DNA from: Arenicola marina
Taxonomy: Eukaryota > Annelida > Polychaeta > Arenicolidae
Assembly (NCBI GenBank): GCA_964019135.1
Contig: OZ025253.1
Coordinates: forward strand, 7,445,059 to 7,509,058
DNA length: 64,000 nt
Reading direction: 5' to 3'
How positions within the stretch are numbered: the stretch's first letter is position 1; every line of letters starts with the position of its first letter. Shown one piece after another: positions 13,753-24,912 of this stretch. The translations under genes were made by a program, and so were the position numbers. Below the pieces are notes generated by a model that worked only from the letters and a program-made list of their open reading frames with translations, was not told the origin of the DNA and did no database searches.

Positions 13753-14520
13753 GTAACAGAGGCAAATATACGTAATAAATAGGCATAAATAGTAAAACTC
13801 ACATATCAATATTGTGGCATCATAGATTAACTGCCAAATAAGTGTCATAGACTTCTCAGGTATTGTCAGATTAATTAATGCGTTTTTAGTAATTGCATGG
13901 ACTCAAAGCCGTGACCCGTTACTGAAATACATTCTTATTTGTTGATCTTTAATTAACAAAGTTGACATTAAACTAAAAAGTAACGTGGTAACAAGACTTT
14001 GACACTTTAGGATTGTGCGAGAGGCTCGTTATACAGATGGATGGTTGTCTCTCGAGGACTATTGCAGTATCGTAACAGGGTTTAAATGGATACCCAATAT
14101 ATGTCTCCCTTGACGTTGTTGAGCTCATATTATTGACGTAAGCATATTCTGTAGTGTAACATTGGTGATCTGTCATGAACATTGCATCAACGTATCATTA
14201 CGGCTAACTTTACCCGTAACGAAATATAAACAGGTCATACTGGCCCTCAAAATACTGGCGCTCCAAAATAGTAAAACTGTTATTTATTTACTATAACATG
14301 TCCACCTCCATTAGTTAGCAGTATCCCCCCCCCCCTCCACACACACACAGTCACCATGATGGGACCAGTAGACCTATAAAGAAGGTAAAAGCGAAAGAAG
14401 ACCTGACAGTTGAACATAATATCGGTCACATTTCTTTGTAATGCGACTGCAATTCAAAAAAAATGGCGACGTGGCTTATCGGCTGCAGAGCGAAAATCAG
14501 ATGGTAATTATTTCAACGGT
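13753..14520. other. Unique AT-richer sequence, no gene seen
   Basis: The sequence is ordinary complexity, with one C run and CA repeat at about 14327-14350. No frame has recognisable domains or convincing splice sites. Confidence 0.5.
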
Positions 14521-15105
14521 TGCAGTAATTTACGTTTATCAGGGGGTCCATGGGGGGAGGGAGTGGGGCGGGGGGTCGGTTGGGGTCCTGGGGGCCGGGG
14601 AGACAATAGCAACACGTGTATTTTTGCCCCGATGTGGATGATGACTCCCCCCCCCCCCCCCCCGGCGCGCCCCACCCACCATCTTATTTATAAAGACCTC
14701 TTCCTCAATGACAGTTGAATGAAAAGAAATCGCCCCAGTAATGTTCCGACCTCGGGGTGGCATTGTGATCGCATTTAGGCCCCCGTGCTGCAGATGGCTA
14801 GACTGCAGATAACATGTATTTATCGCTTATGGTCTTCTTGCTTTCGGCGCCGTCCGGCCTTCAAAAGAAGTGCGTTGGTGAGATACCGCCGCGTCGCCCG
14901 GGGGGTGGGACGGGGGTGGGGGTGGGGTAGGGTGGGGTGGGGGGTGTGACGGCAGGGGTGGGGGTAGGGGGGGAGTAGCGATGGTCGGAGGGAGTGGGGT
15001 GCTGTTGATCGTGGGAAAGCTCACTGTAGATATTGGTGAGGGGTGAATGACATTTGAGGCCTGGGGAGAGAGGGGGGGGGGGGGGGGTGAGCGACTATAG
15101 AGAAG
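14521..15105 (+). other. G-rich tracts with G-quadruplex potential
   Basis: Repeated runs of 3-15 G on the + strand (14540-14605, 14895-14995, 15064-15088) are interrupted by a C run at 14647-14662. Such runs meet the G3+N1-7 rule for quadruplexes. No coding signal is visible. Confidence 0.55.
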
Positions 15106-15289
15106 ACGCTTCCTGGGTGATCAGTGGTCTTTACACGTGCCGTGGCGTTGGAGTCCTGATGGTACAGCCGTCACAGACATTCTCTGACTTGTCCACTGGG
15201 TAATGACCATTAATAACGACCCGATACTCCTTGTCCGGGGTACATTCCGGTTGTTACACATTTCCTGGGAGGTGGGGTGCGTATCCCGG

Positions 15290-16275
15290 GAAGACCCCCC
15301 CCCCCTCCCGTTCCTCCTACCCCCCACCCTCTTTCAGCTGCTCCCCTCTCTATACCGCCGCTGTATTCACCCACCCTTCTTCCCGGCCCACCAGCCCACC
15401 ATGTCCCCAATAATATACCCATGTCACCCAACCCCTGGGGGTAGATTCACTGATCTACCCCCAGTCTTACCCACCCGACCCCCATCTCCCACCCCATCTC
15501 CCACCCCATTCTCCACCCCAGCTCCCACCGCATTTCCCACCCCATCTCCCACCCCCACCCCCGTACCCTCATCCGCCACCCATCGCCTCACATCATACCT
15601 CCCTCTGTTCCTTACAAAGCGAAAAAAGAATTCCTCCCCTATCATTAGGACCTCTTGACCTTTTGACCTCCACGAAGGGTGCGTGCCGCCACCTCTTTTC
15701 TCAACGCTTCCTCCTCCTTATTTGGCCCGTCCCGCCACCCCCCGGTCGCCTTACCCCGCATGCGACCCCCAGAGCCACCCAGCCCCCACCTCCTCCAGCC
15801 GCCCCGCCCCTCACCCTTTCTAGATATCTCCCGGCCACATCTTCCCCTTTACCAGCAGCCATTCAGAAATGAACCTTCCTTTCCTGTTGTCTCATTGACG
15901 GCTTTTGTTGCGGTCAAATTGAATGAGATAAAAGAAAGAACCCCCTCTCTCCTTTGCCCCCTTCCCTCTGTCTCTCCCTCCCTCCCTCCCGATACGTCTC
16001 CTTTACGACATGACCCCCACCCCCTCCCCCCCCACTTACAGCTTCCTTACCCTTCATACATTACGAATGATATATTAACATGCTTCCCTCGGGCGCAGAT
16101 GTTGCTTGAATCAGACCTCGTGACTTTACTCGACTCGGGGAGACAGCGAGACGATCACACCCCCGTGCCCCCCCCCCCCCCCTCCTCTCCCCCGCACCCC
16201 CCCCCCCTCCCTATCCACCTCCTTCTGGCCCTCCTAACGCCACCCCTCTCTCCGCCCTCCCCCCTCCCCCAGGCT
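15290..16275. other. C-rich low-complexity tract
   Basis: The + strand is dominated by C and CT runs. It includes a loose ten-base repeat of CCCATCTCCC type at about 15478-15560 and C homopolymers at 16160-16208. The proline-rich frames here come from the composition. No gene is supported. Confidence 0.55.
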
Positions 16276-17879
16276 TCGTCCCAGGTGTAACTCGTACTGT
16301 GACGGGCAGATGCAGCGCTGTGCGAATCGTCCTCAGCACGACTTACCCGAATCAACCTGTGTGAAGGCGCAATAAACCCACACAGAAAAGCGTAATGGCA
16401 AAATAAGAAACTCCACGAGCTGGAACACCTGGGGTTTTTTTTTAACAAAACATCACAAGCCAAATACTGAAATTACACCCCAAAGGATGATGTAGACTGG
16501 GTCCCCCTGGCTGGTCCCCTAGACTGGCTTCCCTTGGCTGGGTCCCGTAGGAACTAACTCAAGCCTATAATTGACTGACTGACGGTTGTTGATGGTAACA
16601 CATCTGAGGGGCTTCCAAAAAAAGGGAAGTATACACATGTAGTTATTTACCGATTACGACCCTTTTCTGTGACCCTCGGCCATCACGCGTCTAAAACCGG
16701 CTTGATACAAACACTGTTCTGAACACCCGGTGAATACAACATTAAGAGTTGACCCGTCGGAGGGGGTGAGTGGAAAGAGGGACGAGGGGGGGGGGGGGGC
16801 AGGGAAGGGGGGAATGTGGGGTGGGGGGGTAAATAGCGAAGTTGTCATTTAAGGTAACGCGCGGAGGTAACACACATAGTGTACAGGCGCATATGTCAGC
16901 CTCTTTTGATTTAAACTTTTGCGCATTAATATAATTCCTAACATGAAAAGTATTCGTGAAACAGCAAATATTGACCTTCATCATCTTAAATGGGTAAGAC
17001 AACTGCGATAACATTATGCGAGATTATAGTGTGGAGCTATTTGACAGTTTGAGACGGGTCATTGGCCAATCTGTGGCCGTGTGTTGACCAATCTGAAGCA
17101 TTCCTATTTCCTATGACCAGTGGAACCCCCCCCCCCCGCCTCCGCTATATCACATATGTACCCAGGTCATTCGAGACCCCGACCCTTGCCCCCCCCCCCC
17201 CCCCACCTCCCCTTGCGGGCCGCCCACGCATCCACAAACCAGCCAGACCTCATCAGCTTCCCCTCCCCCACCCCTAGCCTCCGCCCCCCCCCCCCCCACT
17301 TGGGTGACCGGCCCACGTGCGAGCCTGTTTCATCACCACCCCGCCCACCCACACACTCAAGGCGACCAGATGACATATAGATCATACAAAAGAAAGAAAA
17401 AAAGGAACACATACAAAAAAAAGGGCCGCCGCCAAATGAAGGGGTATCATCTTCATCCGCGGCGGGAGGAGAACCTTCCGCGCCAAAAATAATCCGCGCT
17501 GTCTGGGGCGTCTTGACAACTCGTCGCAAATGACCCCTGTAGGGTAGCAACCCGAACTGCTCTTCTCTCTTACACCGCTCTGATCTTCTGAGGGCCCCAC
17601 CCCCAACCCAATCCACCAGCGACCACCCACCCGTCTAACAGTATGCTCCTGCCCCCGCCTTCCATTCCTCCCGTTCCCTTTTCACACTGCCCCCCCCCAC
17701 CCCTCGCCCCCCCCCTCCACATTCATGTATATATATGTCTCAATGGTGGTCGTTGATCCCGACAAACCATCGGAGAGGAGGTGTACCGCCGGGGGTCTGG
17801 GGGCGCATGTGGGCGGCGTCAGGGGTGGGTGTGGCAGATGGGTGGGGGTAAAACCTGAGTGCATACGGCACTTTGAAAA
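16276..17879. other. Mixed unique sequence with G and C homopolymers
   Basis: The segment contains a G tract at 16783-16830 and C tracts at 17127-17138, 17190-17210, 17282-17298 and 17690-17715, set in ordinary sequence. I recognise no gene. Confidence 0.45.
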
Positions 17880-19300
17880 GAGTTCCACCCCCCCCCCCCC
17901 TCCTCCTTTTCCCCTTTTCACTACCACCGCTGGCGCTTACGTACCGATTCCCAGGTCGTCTGTACCGCAAGTCGTCTATCGCGGTCCGCCTTTCTCTCGC
18001 TGTCGGCCCCGCTGTGGTCTCTGCTCTCCTCCTATTGTTGTCTCTCCTTCTCTTCATTCTCACTGTCTCTGCCTCTCACTCTCCTCCCACTCTTTGCCCA
18101 TGTCTCCGCCTTCGTCTCTTTATCTCTCCCTCTATTTCCACTTCTCATTCTAATTTTATTTCTCCCTCTATCTCTATCCTTCTTACTCTATTTTATTTCT
18201 CATTCTAATTGTATTTCTTATTCTATTTTATTTCTCTCACTCCTCTTCTTACACCTCTCCATGTCTCATTCTCTCCCTGACTGTCTCTTACTCTCTGGGT
18301 CACTCATTATGTGTGTTTTTAATTTTCTGGCTTTAATGTATAAGCTTTTCTTTTCCCTCTGTTAGTCGATACCTCTTTTTTATCCTTCCCATCTACTATA
18401 TCGCTATGTCATCTATGTCTCTCGCTCTGCCTACCCCTCTTTCCCTTTCGTTTTCTCTTCCTGTCTGCACCCCCAGCTCCTACTGTGTCTGTCTCTGTTG
18501 CTAATTCCTTATTTCGCTCTTTTTTACCCTCTGCCTCCCTTTCCCAGTCAATCTGATTTGCTTTGCCACTGTGCATCCGTGCGTCTCTACATTTATCACC
18601 ATGCTTCTCCCTTGTCTTTCTGTTTCTCTCTCATCCTTTCTTTCTTACATCTCCTTATGCATCGTTCTTTTTCCGTCTCCCCTATGCCACCCGCTCTCCA
18701 TCTCTCCCTCTCTACCAATCCAATCTCACGATGTTATTCTTCCTTTCGCTGTCTCTCCCTCCTTCTCTTTTAATGTTATTCTTTCCCTCTTTCCCGTGCT
18801 CTCCTCCACCACTACCCCTCAAACCTCTCTGTCTCACTATCTTCACTTTCACCGTCTCTCTCTCTCTTTCTTCCACTCTCTTTGCATGACCCACCCACTT
18901 CTCTCTCACCCTGACCATATCTCGCTCTCTTTCACTCATCGTATCTCGCGCTCTTCACTTATCGTATCTCGCTCTCATCATATTTCGCTCTCTTCACTCA
19001 CCATGTTTTGCTCTCTGCACTCATCATATCTCGCTCTCATCATATCTCGCTCTCATCGTATCTCGCTCTCATCACATCTCGCTCTCATCACATCTCGCTC
19101 TCATCATATCTCGCTCTTTTTCACTCATCATATCTCGCTCTCTTTCACTCATCATATCTCGCTCTCTTTCACTCATCATATCTCGCTCTCTTCACTCATC
19201 ATATCTCGCTCTCTTTCACTCATAATATGTCGCTCTCTTTCACTCATCATATCTCGCTCTCTTCACTCATCATATCTCGCTCTCTTTCACACTAATCATT
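17880..19300. repeat. Long polypyrimidine-rich tract on the + strand
   Basis: About 1.4 kb in which C and T strongly predominate on one strand (TCTCTC, CTTTCT, CCCTCT motifs). Serine/leucine-rich frames in this span are compositional. A mirror-like homopyrimidine tract of this size can form triplex (H-DNA). Confidence 0.75.
18907..19292. repeat. 24-bp minisatellite (ATCATATCTCGCTCTCTTTC core) with 16-bp short units
   Basis: The core ATCATATCTCGCTCTCTTTC plus ACTC gives a 24-bp unit, clearest from 19116 to 19292. Shortened units lacking the TTTCACTC part occur at about 19020-19110. The array sits inside the pyrimidine tract and is not coding. Confidence 0.85.
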
Positions 19301-19665
19301 TAGGTCTCACTCTTTATTGCGTAAATGGCATTAAATTGGAGTAGAGAGAGGGTGGGTGGATGTGGGTGTGCGTGGGGGAGGGGGGGGGGGTGGTTATCGT
19401 GACCTTACGTTCACGTCGGATGTAGCTAATGATGCTAGGTGGTAGGGCGGTGGTGGGTGGGGTGGGGTGGGGGGGTGGGGGTGGGGGGTGTGGGGGGGGG
19501 ACTTACAGGGGTGACATGTGACAGGATGCCCATCCACAGGAGTTGAAATACAAGTCTTAGGCAAGAAGGCGGTAGTTAGTGTTAAGTCATATGGTGAACG
19601 TGGAACGTATCATGTGACGGACGCGAGAGGGGGTCGGGGGGTGGGGGGGGGGCGGGGACTCGAGA
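19301..19665 (+). other. G-rich tract
   Basis: GGGGTGGGG-type runs are dense at 19370-19392, 19440-19502 and 19625-19660. They have quadruplex potential and no coding signal. Confidence 0.5.
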
Positions 19666-20104
19666 CGAGTCTCTGGGACTAAAGTCAAAGTCATAAGTGC
19701 CGTAGACACACGTTTCGGCCCATATTTTCCGCAAATTTTTACTCTCAAAATCCCTGACGTGAGAAAGCAACACTAGACCATTTTAATGATACCAAACTAC
19801 CTTTGTAATGCGATGTTATCCTTTTTTATTTACTTTAGATGGGGTAGACGGTGGGTTGAGATTGGTATAGAGGTGCGATAAAAGTTGATCGGGGTATATG
19901 GGATGGAGGTGGTGGTAGAGGGGCGTGGGGTAGATGGGTAGAGATGGGGCATAATGGGTAGAGATGTGATGGAGAGAGGTAGAGGCAGTATAAACTCTGG
20001 TCTTGGTGCGGTGGTCGAGATATAGTGGGCACATTTAAAAAAATTAATTGGACAGATACCAGAAGTTCCAGATACCGCAAATATAACATACGACTGTTCC
20101 AAGT

Positions 20105-20304
20105 NNNNNNNNNNNNNNNNNNNNNNNNNNNNNNNNNNNNNNNNNNNNNNNNNNNNNNNNNNNNNNNNNNNNNNNNNNNNNNNNNNNNNNNNNNNNNNNN
20201 NNNNNNNNNNNNNNNNNNNNNNNNNNNNNNNNNNNNNNNNNNNNNNNNNNNNNNNNNNNNNNNNNNNNNNNNNNNNNNNNNNNNNNNNNNNNNNNNNNNN
20301 NNNN
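20105..20304. other. Assembly gap, exactly 200 N
   Basis: The run is exactly 200 N, identical in length to the second gap at 42750. This indicates a fixed-size scaffolding gap of unknown true length. Reading frames drawn across it are meaningless. Confidence 0.98.
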
Positions 20305-20420
20305 CACATCCCGCCCTACACAGCCCCCGACACAGCCCCCAACACCCACCTCTACACAGCCTCCAACACCCCCCACACCCAACAAAACCCCCAACACAAC
20401 CCCCCCCCCCCCCCTTCCCC
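20305..20420. repeat. C-rich degenerate repeat at contig edge
   Basis: ACACAGCCCCC and ACACCCCCAAC type units run from the gap to a C homopolymer at about 20400-20414. The contig probably broke in this low-complexity DNA. Confidence 0.6.
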
Positions 20421-20741
20421 CACACGGATATTTCAGATGTTTACATTACATCCTTAATTACAATCTGGGTCCACCATGACATGTAACAACGCCCTGGGTG
20501 GGGCTACATTAAGTTTGCCATCCGCTGCTCTACTTTGCTCTGTCATGGTTTGAATGAAGTGTTCAAAACTTCGGTGGTAGTGAGGAAAATGTTAATGCGG
20601 CGACTGTTGGTGGTAATGTGTTTGGTACCTGGACATCAAGTACGTTTTGATGTTGAATCAGGGTTCTACGTCGATTAATCTGGAGCAGCGAAAATCGAAA
20701 TAACACCTTACAAAAACACACATTTTACAAACATGGATAGC

Positions 20742-20842
20742 GGACAGCTCCGAATGTCGGACAGCTCCGAATGTCGAACAGCTCCGAAAGTCGGACAGCT
20801 CAGAATATCGCACAGCTCAGAATATCAGACAGCTCAGAAAAC
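20742..20842. repeat. 17-bp tandem repeat, 6 copies
   Basis: The unit is GGACAGCTCCGAATGTC. It repeats six times, and later copies change to CAGAATATC. The array ends a few bases before the dispersed module at 20848, the same arrangement seen for the 60-bp array at 33.1 kb. Confidence 0.88.
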
Positions 20843-20847
20843 ACTGT

Positions 20848-21028
20848 TCCACACTCCGAACTAAACCCGCCCACGCGTGAGTCGTTTTCGTTAATCGTGA
20901 GTAGGAAATTTACGATCATAGTTTGTGGTAGGTACAAGTGAGAAGTACTCATCTCTGAAACTGTCAAAAAAGTGACATGCTGCTTTGTTTGTCGGACTTG
21001 TTTGTCGGATATAACGAACGTGGAAGAC
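20848..21028 (+). mobile_element. Dispersed ~180-bp module, copy 1 (array-associated)
   Basis: This copy aligns along its length with 33136-33318. Both begin TCCACACTCCGA, continue through a CCGCCCACG(C/T) box and share the exact 20-mer GGTAGGTACAAGTGAGAAGT followed by ACTCATCTCTGAAACTG. Both then have a TGCTGCTTTGTTT block and an ACTTGTTTGTC block. By eye identity is around 80% or more. Both copies lie directly after a tandem array, although the two arrays are unrelated. This resembles non-autonomous elements with an internal minisatellite (known among Helitron-like and MITE elements of marine invertebrates), but the termini are not established. Confidence 0.75.
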
Positions 21029-21329
21029 CTTTTTCACCACATGATCACCACAAAATATCGAACCGCATGGACAGGCGGGCACACGGGACAGAGCGCGTGG
21101 GGCAACGGCAAGCACGTGAATTACCAACACTTATGAGTAAGGGACGCTTGGAATATGGGACACATTCGGTTGGATGATGATAATAACTTTGAAAATGTGA
21201 TTACAATACATCGGGAGATCATGTCAAAGTGGCAGAAGCATGGAGTGACAGGCATGAGAAGACGCGCAGACCATGGACCGGTGTAGCATGATAACCTGTT
21301 CGCCGTCATAAAGTGTCCGGCTGACGTGT

Positions 21330-21339
21330 GCGCATGCGC
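21330..21339. promoter_or_regulatory. NRF1-like palindrome GCGCATGCGC
   Basis: A perfect 10-bp match to the core of the animal NRF1 site, located in the left TIR of the MITE-like element. This is motif-level evidence only. Confidence 0.3.
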
Positions 21340-21371
21340 AACGAATGGCGCTATGTAAATAGCGCATGTAT

Positions 21372-21552
21372 GTTAGGTTCATGATTAGGTTATGGCCAGG
21401 GTTAGGATTTGGTTGTGGCCAGGGGTTAGGATTAGGTTGTGGCCAGGGTTAGGATTAGGTTGTGGCCAGGGTTAGGATTAGGTTGTGGCCAGGGTTAGGA
21501 TAAGAATTGTTGTTAGGGTTCTGGTTAGGGTTCTGATTAGGGTTAGTGACAT
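21372..21552 (+). repeat. Telomere-like degenerate tandem repeat inside the MITE
   Basis: About five units of GGTTAGGATTAGGTTGTGGC plus CAG are followed by GGTTAGGGTTCTG-type units. It resembles degenerate TTAGGG, but unit length and sequence vary. It is an internal tandem repeat, not a telomere. Confidence 0.8.
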
Positions 21553-21839
21553 GAAAGACGCGTGACCGCACAGGTTATCACGGCCGGACAGGTTATTATG
21601 TTACACCGGAAACCAACACCTCAACCTAAATATAGACAGCACCGACACAGCCAGAGAAGTGTGCGCACTATGTCTATACAAGGAGGTATCTGATTGGTTA
21701 CCCACTTTCAAAGCTGGGCGAGGTCCAAATCCAATAATATGGAGCCAGCTCATGGGTTTAACGGGCGGACCGTACAGAGGATAGGACAAGTTACTAGTGT
21801 GTATGATACTGTGTAGCATCCGCGGGTTTCACATGATAC

Positions 21840-21856
21840 TTATATATATATACATA

Positions 21857-21887
<31 letters not shown>
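21840..21887. repeat. TA microsatellite
   Basis: Nearly pure TA/ATAC dinucleotide run. Confidence 0.95.
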
Positions 21888-23204
21888 CGCTATGTGTTAT
21901 TTTATTTTTTTTATATTTCACTTATGTATAATGGTGTTTTTGTCATATTAGACGCACGCTGCTTAGAATCCCCTGCTTTACCCATTGATAAAATGCGGGG
22001 TTAAATAACAAGACGCGAAAAAACGCTGTGGGCCTAGCTCGACACATTCACACGGCCCGCCCGGCAGGGGGGGCGGGGCGTTTTATCTCCCTTTCAGTCG
22101 CCCTGAGCATCCGGTTGTCACATTGTACCCCACTTCCGGTCTCGGCATTGAGGGTACGAGATGCCTAAAGTCGTCTCGTCCCCACTGTTATCGTCAGCGG
22201 CCGTATAGACGACCTAATATATTTATGAGTCGAAAAAAGGAAACACTGTGCGCGACTATTCATCTGTTTGACTGTCATTTCCTGGACTAAATGAGTTGGG
22301 TTCACGACATTTTTTTTTATATCACTGCCCTTTCCGTGCCTTCATCATTCAACAAAATTATCAGTCTGCTTCACAAAACCCGTTTCGCTGCGGTAAGCAT
22401 ATGTCTAACAGTTAACATCCTTTTATCGAAGGCGGATGGGTGGGTGAGGTGTGGGTAAGGGGGGGGGGGGCTGGCTGGGATGGGGCGTGGGGGGTGGGGG
22501 TGGGGTGGGGATATGGTCGCTGGAGCTGAGGGGAAGTGAATACACTTGTCACTGCTCAGTGTCTGACCCATGTATCCGTCCACTACTCCGCCCGTCCACC
22601 TCCCCCCCCCCCCCCCTGTCCAACCCGGTCTCACCCTCCCCCACCCCACAAACACACGTACCCACCCTCCCTGACCCGACCGCCGACCTTCACAATTGTG
22701 CTAGTGTCTTTTACAAGCGCACACACAACCACAGCATTGAACAAAGGAGTCCCAACAAAAGACGGGATATATTACTCTTCACTGCGCGGACCCTCACTTG
22801 ACGCGACCGGGCGCTTTTTTCTCATCACCTTGAAACCCGAAATCGGGGCCTCTGATTTGCTTGATTGTAGTAAGGCCTTCGCTACGTGACGGGGCGGAGG
22901 AAATGTATATAACACATGACGAGCTTCGGTGAAAGACCCGCTCGCATCATGGGACTCCATCATAAACTCCGGCATTGTGGCCGAGACGATCATATGGCTG
23001 GTTATACTGGCCCCTCAGTCCATTCCTCATCCGGGCTCTCTTCCTCCTTTCTTCTCTGTACTAGTTGGCCGTCTCATCTGTCTAACGCCCTTGTTCTGCG
23101 CGCTTTCTTTTTTTTGGGGGGGGGGGGAGTATTCCTCGCGAAAGGCGATGCCTCTGTGAGATGTTCTCAGTTTTATGCGCTCTGCTGCACAACCGCGCGC
23201 ATCT
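21888..23204. other. Unique sequence, no gene seen
   Basis: Ordinary complexity, with a G tract at 22459-22510, a C tract near 22600 and a G run near 23117. Reading frames here are short and without recognised domains. Confidence 0.45.
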
Positions 23205-23217
23205 AATATAAATATAT

Positions 23218-23249
<32 letters not shown>
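23205..23249. repeat. TA microsatellite
   Basis: TA repeat interrupted twice by AA. Confidence 0.95.
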
Positions 23250-23535
23250 CTAGACACTGTGTCGGACTGTCTTTTAAACGAGCTTTGATTTCAATCTTCC
23301 GTGTCATCAGTATTCTAGGGTTTCCTAAATTCAAAAAGGAAAACATATAGTGGGACTTGAACGCGGTAATGAGCCGGTGAGTGAATGCGGAGTGACCCCG
23401 TGTCTGGTCGAGGGTGGGGGTGAAGGGGTGCGGCATGTATCAAGCCACAGGCCCCGGGACATCAACAGTAATTGGGCTTCAGAGGTAAGTGAGTAAAGAT
23501 CTTGATTTGGAAGGCCGCTCTTCGGTAGAATGATA

Positions 23536-23688
23536 GGGTGGTAGGATGGTGATAGTGGGGGTAGTAGGGGTTATGGGGTAGGGTGCTGGCATGGTAGCAG
23601 TAGAGGTGGGCATGGGGGTGGTAGGATGGTGGGGGTAGTAGGGGTTATGGGGTAGGGTGCTGGCATGGTAGCAGTAGAGGTGGGCATG
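23536..23688. repeat. Two-copy tandem duplication, about 76 bp
   Basis: The block GGGTGGTAGGATGGTG through AGTAGAGGTGGGCATG occurs twice in tandem, at about 23536-23613 and 23615-23688. The first copy has a short extra ATAGTG. Proline/threonine-rich minus-strand frames over it are compositional. Confidence 0.85.
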
Positions 23689-23699
23689 CAACCATGGAT

Positions 23700-24872
23700 A
23701 TGTTGTCTCGATGGCGATCAGGGCGAGCTAGGACCACCCGGGACGTCACAACGCGAGAGATAGGCATTTAGGACCAAATGTGCAGTTTGCTTGACAGCTT
23801 CTATTTATGGGGATCTCCCTTGGAGTCTCGTCTGCTTTCTTATCTCGCGAGGTTGTTGGGTAACATCCCGAGACGATGTTAAACGAGATAAGGCGGGTAG
23901 CGCGATGGACGGGGGGGGGGTAATGGAGGGAGGGGGTGAGCGTCAACATGGCTGTTATTTTTTACATAGATCCTTGAAATAAAACTAAGTAGCAAATATG
24001 TTGTCCTTAGCCTTTTAAATTGTTCTGGTTATCTGTTTTAGTTAAAGACGAAATATATTATGTTATGTTTAAACGTTATATATATGCAGTACATTTGTGT
24101 GAAGTATTAATCAACATTGCGCTTGCAGTTAACCGAGTATAACGTACAACGAAAGACAACATGCTGTAATCACACATCAGGGGTGTGGGGAGTGTCCGTA
24201 TATAGAACAGTGTGTGAACTACACGTTACAAAACGCATGGGTGACATATCACATCATTTGTATGCACTGACCCAGTTAGGAGACACATATTTCACATATC
24301 GCGTTATGGTATGGCATTCTCCATATGTTAAACCACACAGTAATCACATGTCATTCGTCAGGTGTGATATACTTCATTGTTACTTACAGTGATCTGGTGC
24401 ATCACAACCATCGATGATCTCAGCGAGGCAGGCAGCCGCATGACTGGTCTACGCCCCCCCCCCCCCACCGCCTCCCCACGCCCCTGCCCTACCCCTACTC
24501 GCACCCCCCCCCCCTCCGGCCAATCACCCTTCCTCATATAGACCTGATTTTAGCCGCCGCCGCCGCCACATCTGACGCAAGTGAAAAAAAAACAAAAAAA
24601 ACACTAAAACGCCATCTGACTAAGTGAGGAGCGTCACTGGGCCGTGGCCTGGGTGGCAGGGGGGTAGGGGGGGGGGGGTTGGGGGGGGGCAGGTAGGTGG
24701 CGGCCCACAATGCCAGGCCCTACTAATTACCGCCATCTCGCCCATGGGAACGAAGCCACAAGACATTTTACCGCTTTAAACCAGTCACTGCGTGAGTCTC
24801 ACACAAACAGCTTGTTGTGTTTGTGATTGTATGGCACGGTTGTAGGGCGGGAGGGTAATTTCCTTCCTTATG
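23700..24872. other. Unique sequence, no gene seen
   Basis: The segment contains C tracts near 24452 and 24506, a G-rich block at 24655-24710 and a short GCC repeat near 24556. A 91-codon frame at 24117-24392 has no recognisable feature. Confidence 0.45.
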
Positions 24873-24912
24873 TATATAAATAAATAAATAAATATATATA
24901 TATATATATATA
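24873..24912. repeat. TAAA/TA microsatellite
   Basis: TAAATAAATAAATA runs into a pure TA repeat. Confidence 0.95.

Larger units (their letters stand above)
21278..21609. mobile_element. MITE-like element with ~60-bp imperfect terminal inverted repeats
   Basis: The left end, CCGGTGTAGCATGATAACCT onward (21278 to about 21340), matches the reverse complement of the right end, CCGGTGTAACATAATAACCT onward (from 21609 back to about 21550). There are scattered mismatches, and the match continues through CCGT, ATA and CGG blocks. The ~330-bp element has no transposase. Its interior is a tandem repeat (21372-21552), and the left TIR contains the NRF1-like palindrome GCGCATGCGC. I could not define a target-site duplication. 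Confidence 0.7.

Noticed and set aside
19830..20486. Frames spanning the first N gap
   Set aside because: They run through 200 placeholder bases and have no real sequence continuity.
21372..21552. Telomere or chromosome end
   Set aside because: TTAGGG-like units are degenerate, of irregular length, and enclosed in a TIR element within unique DNA.
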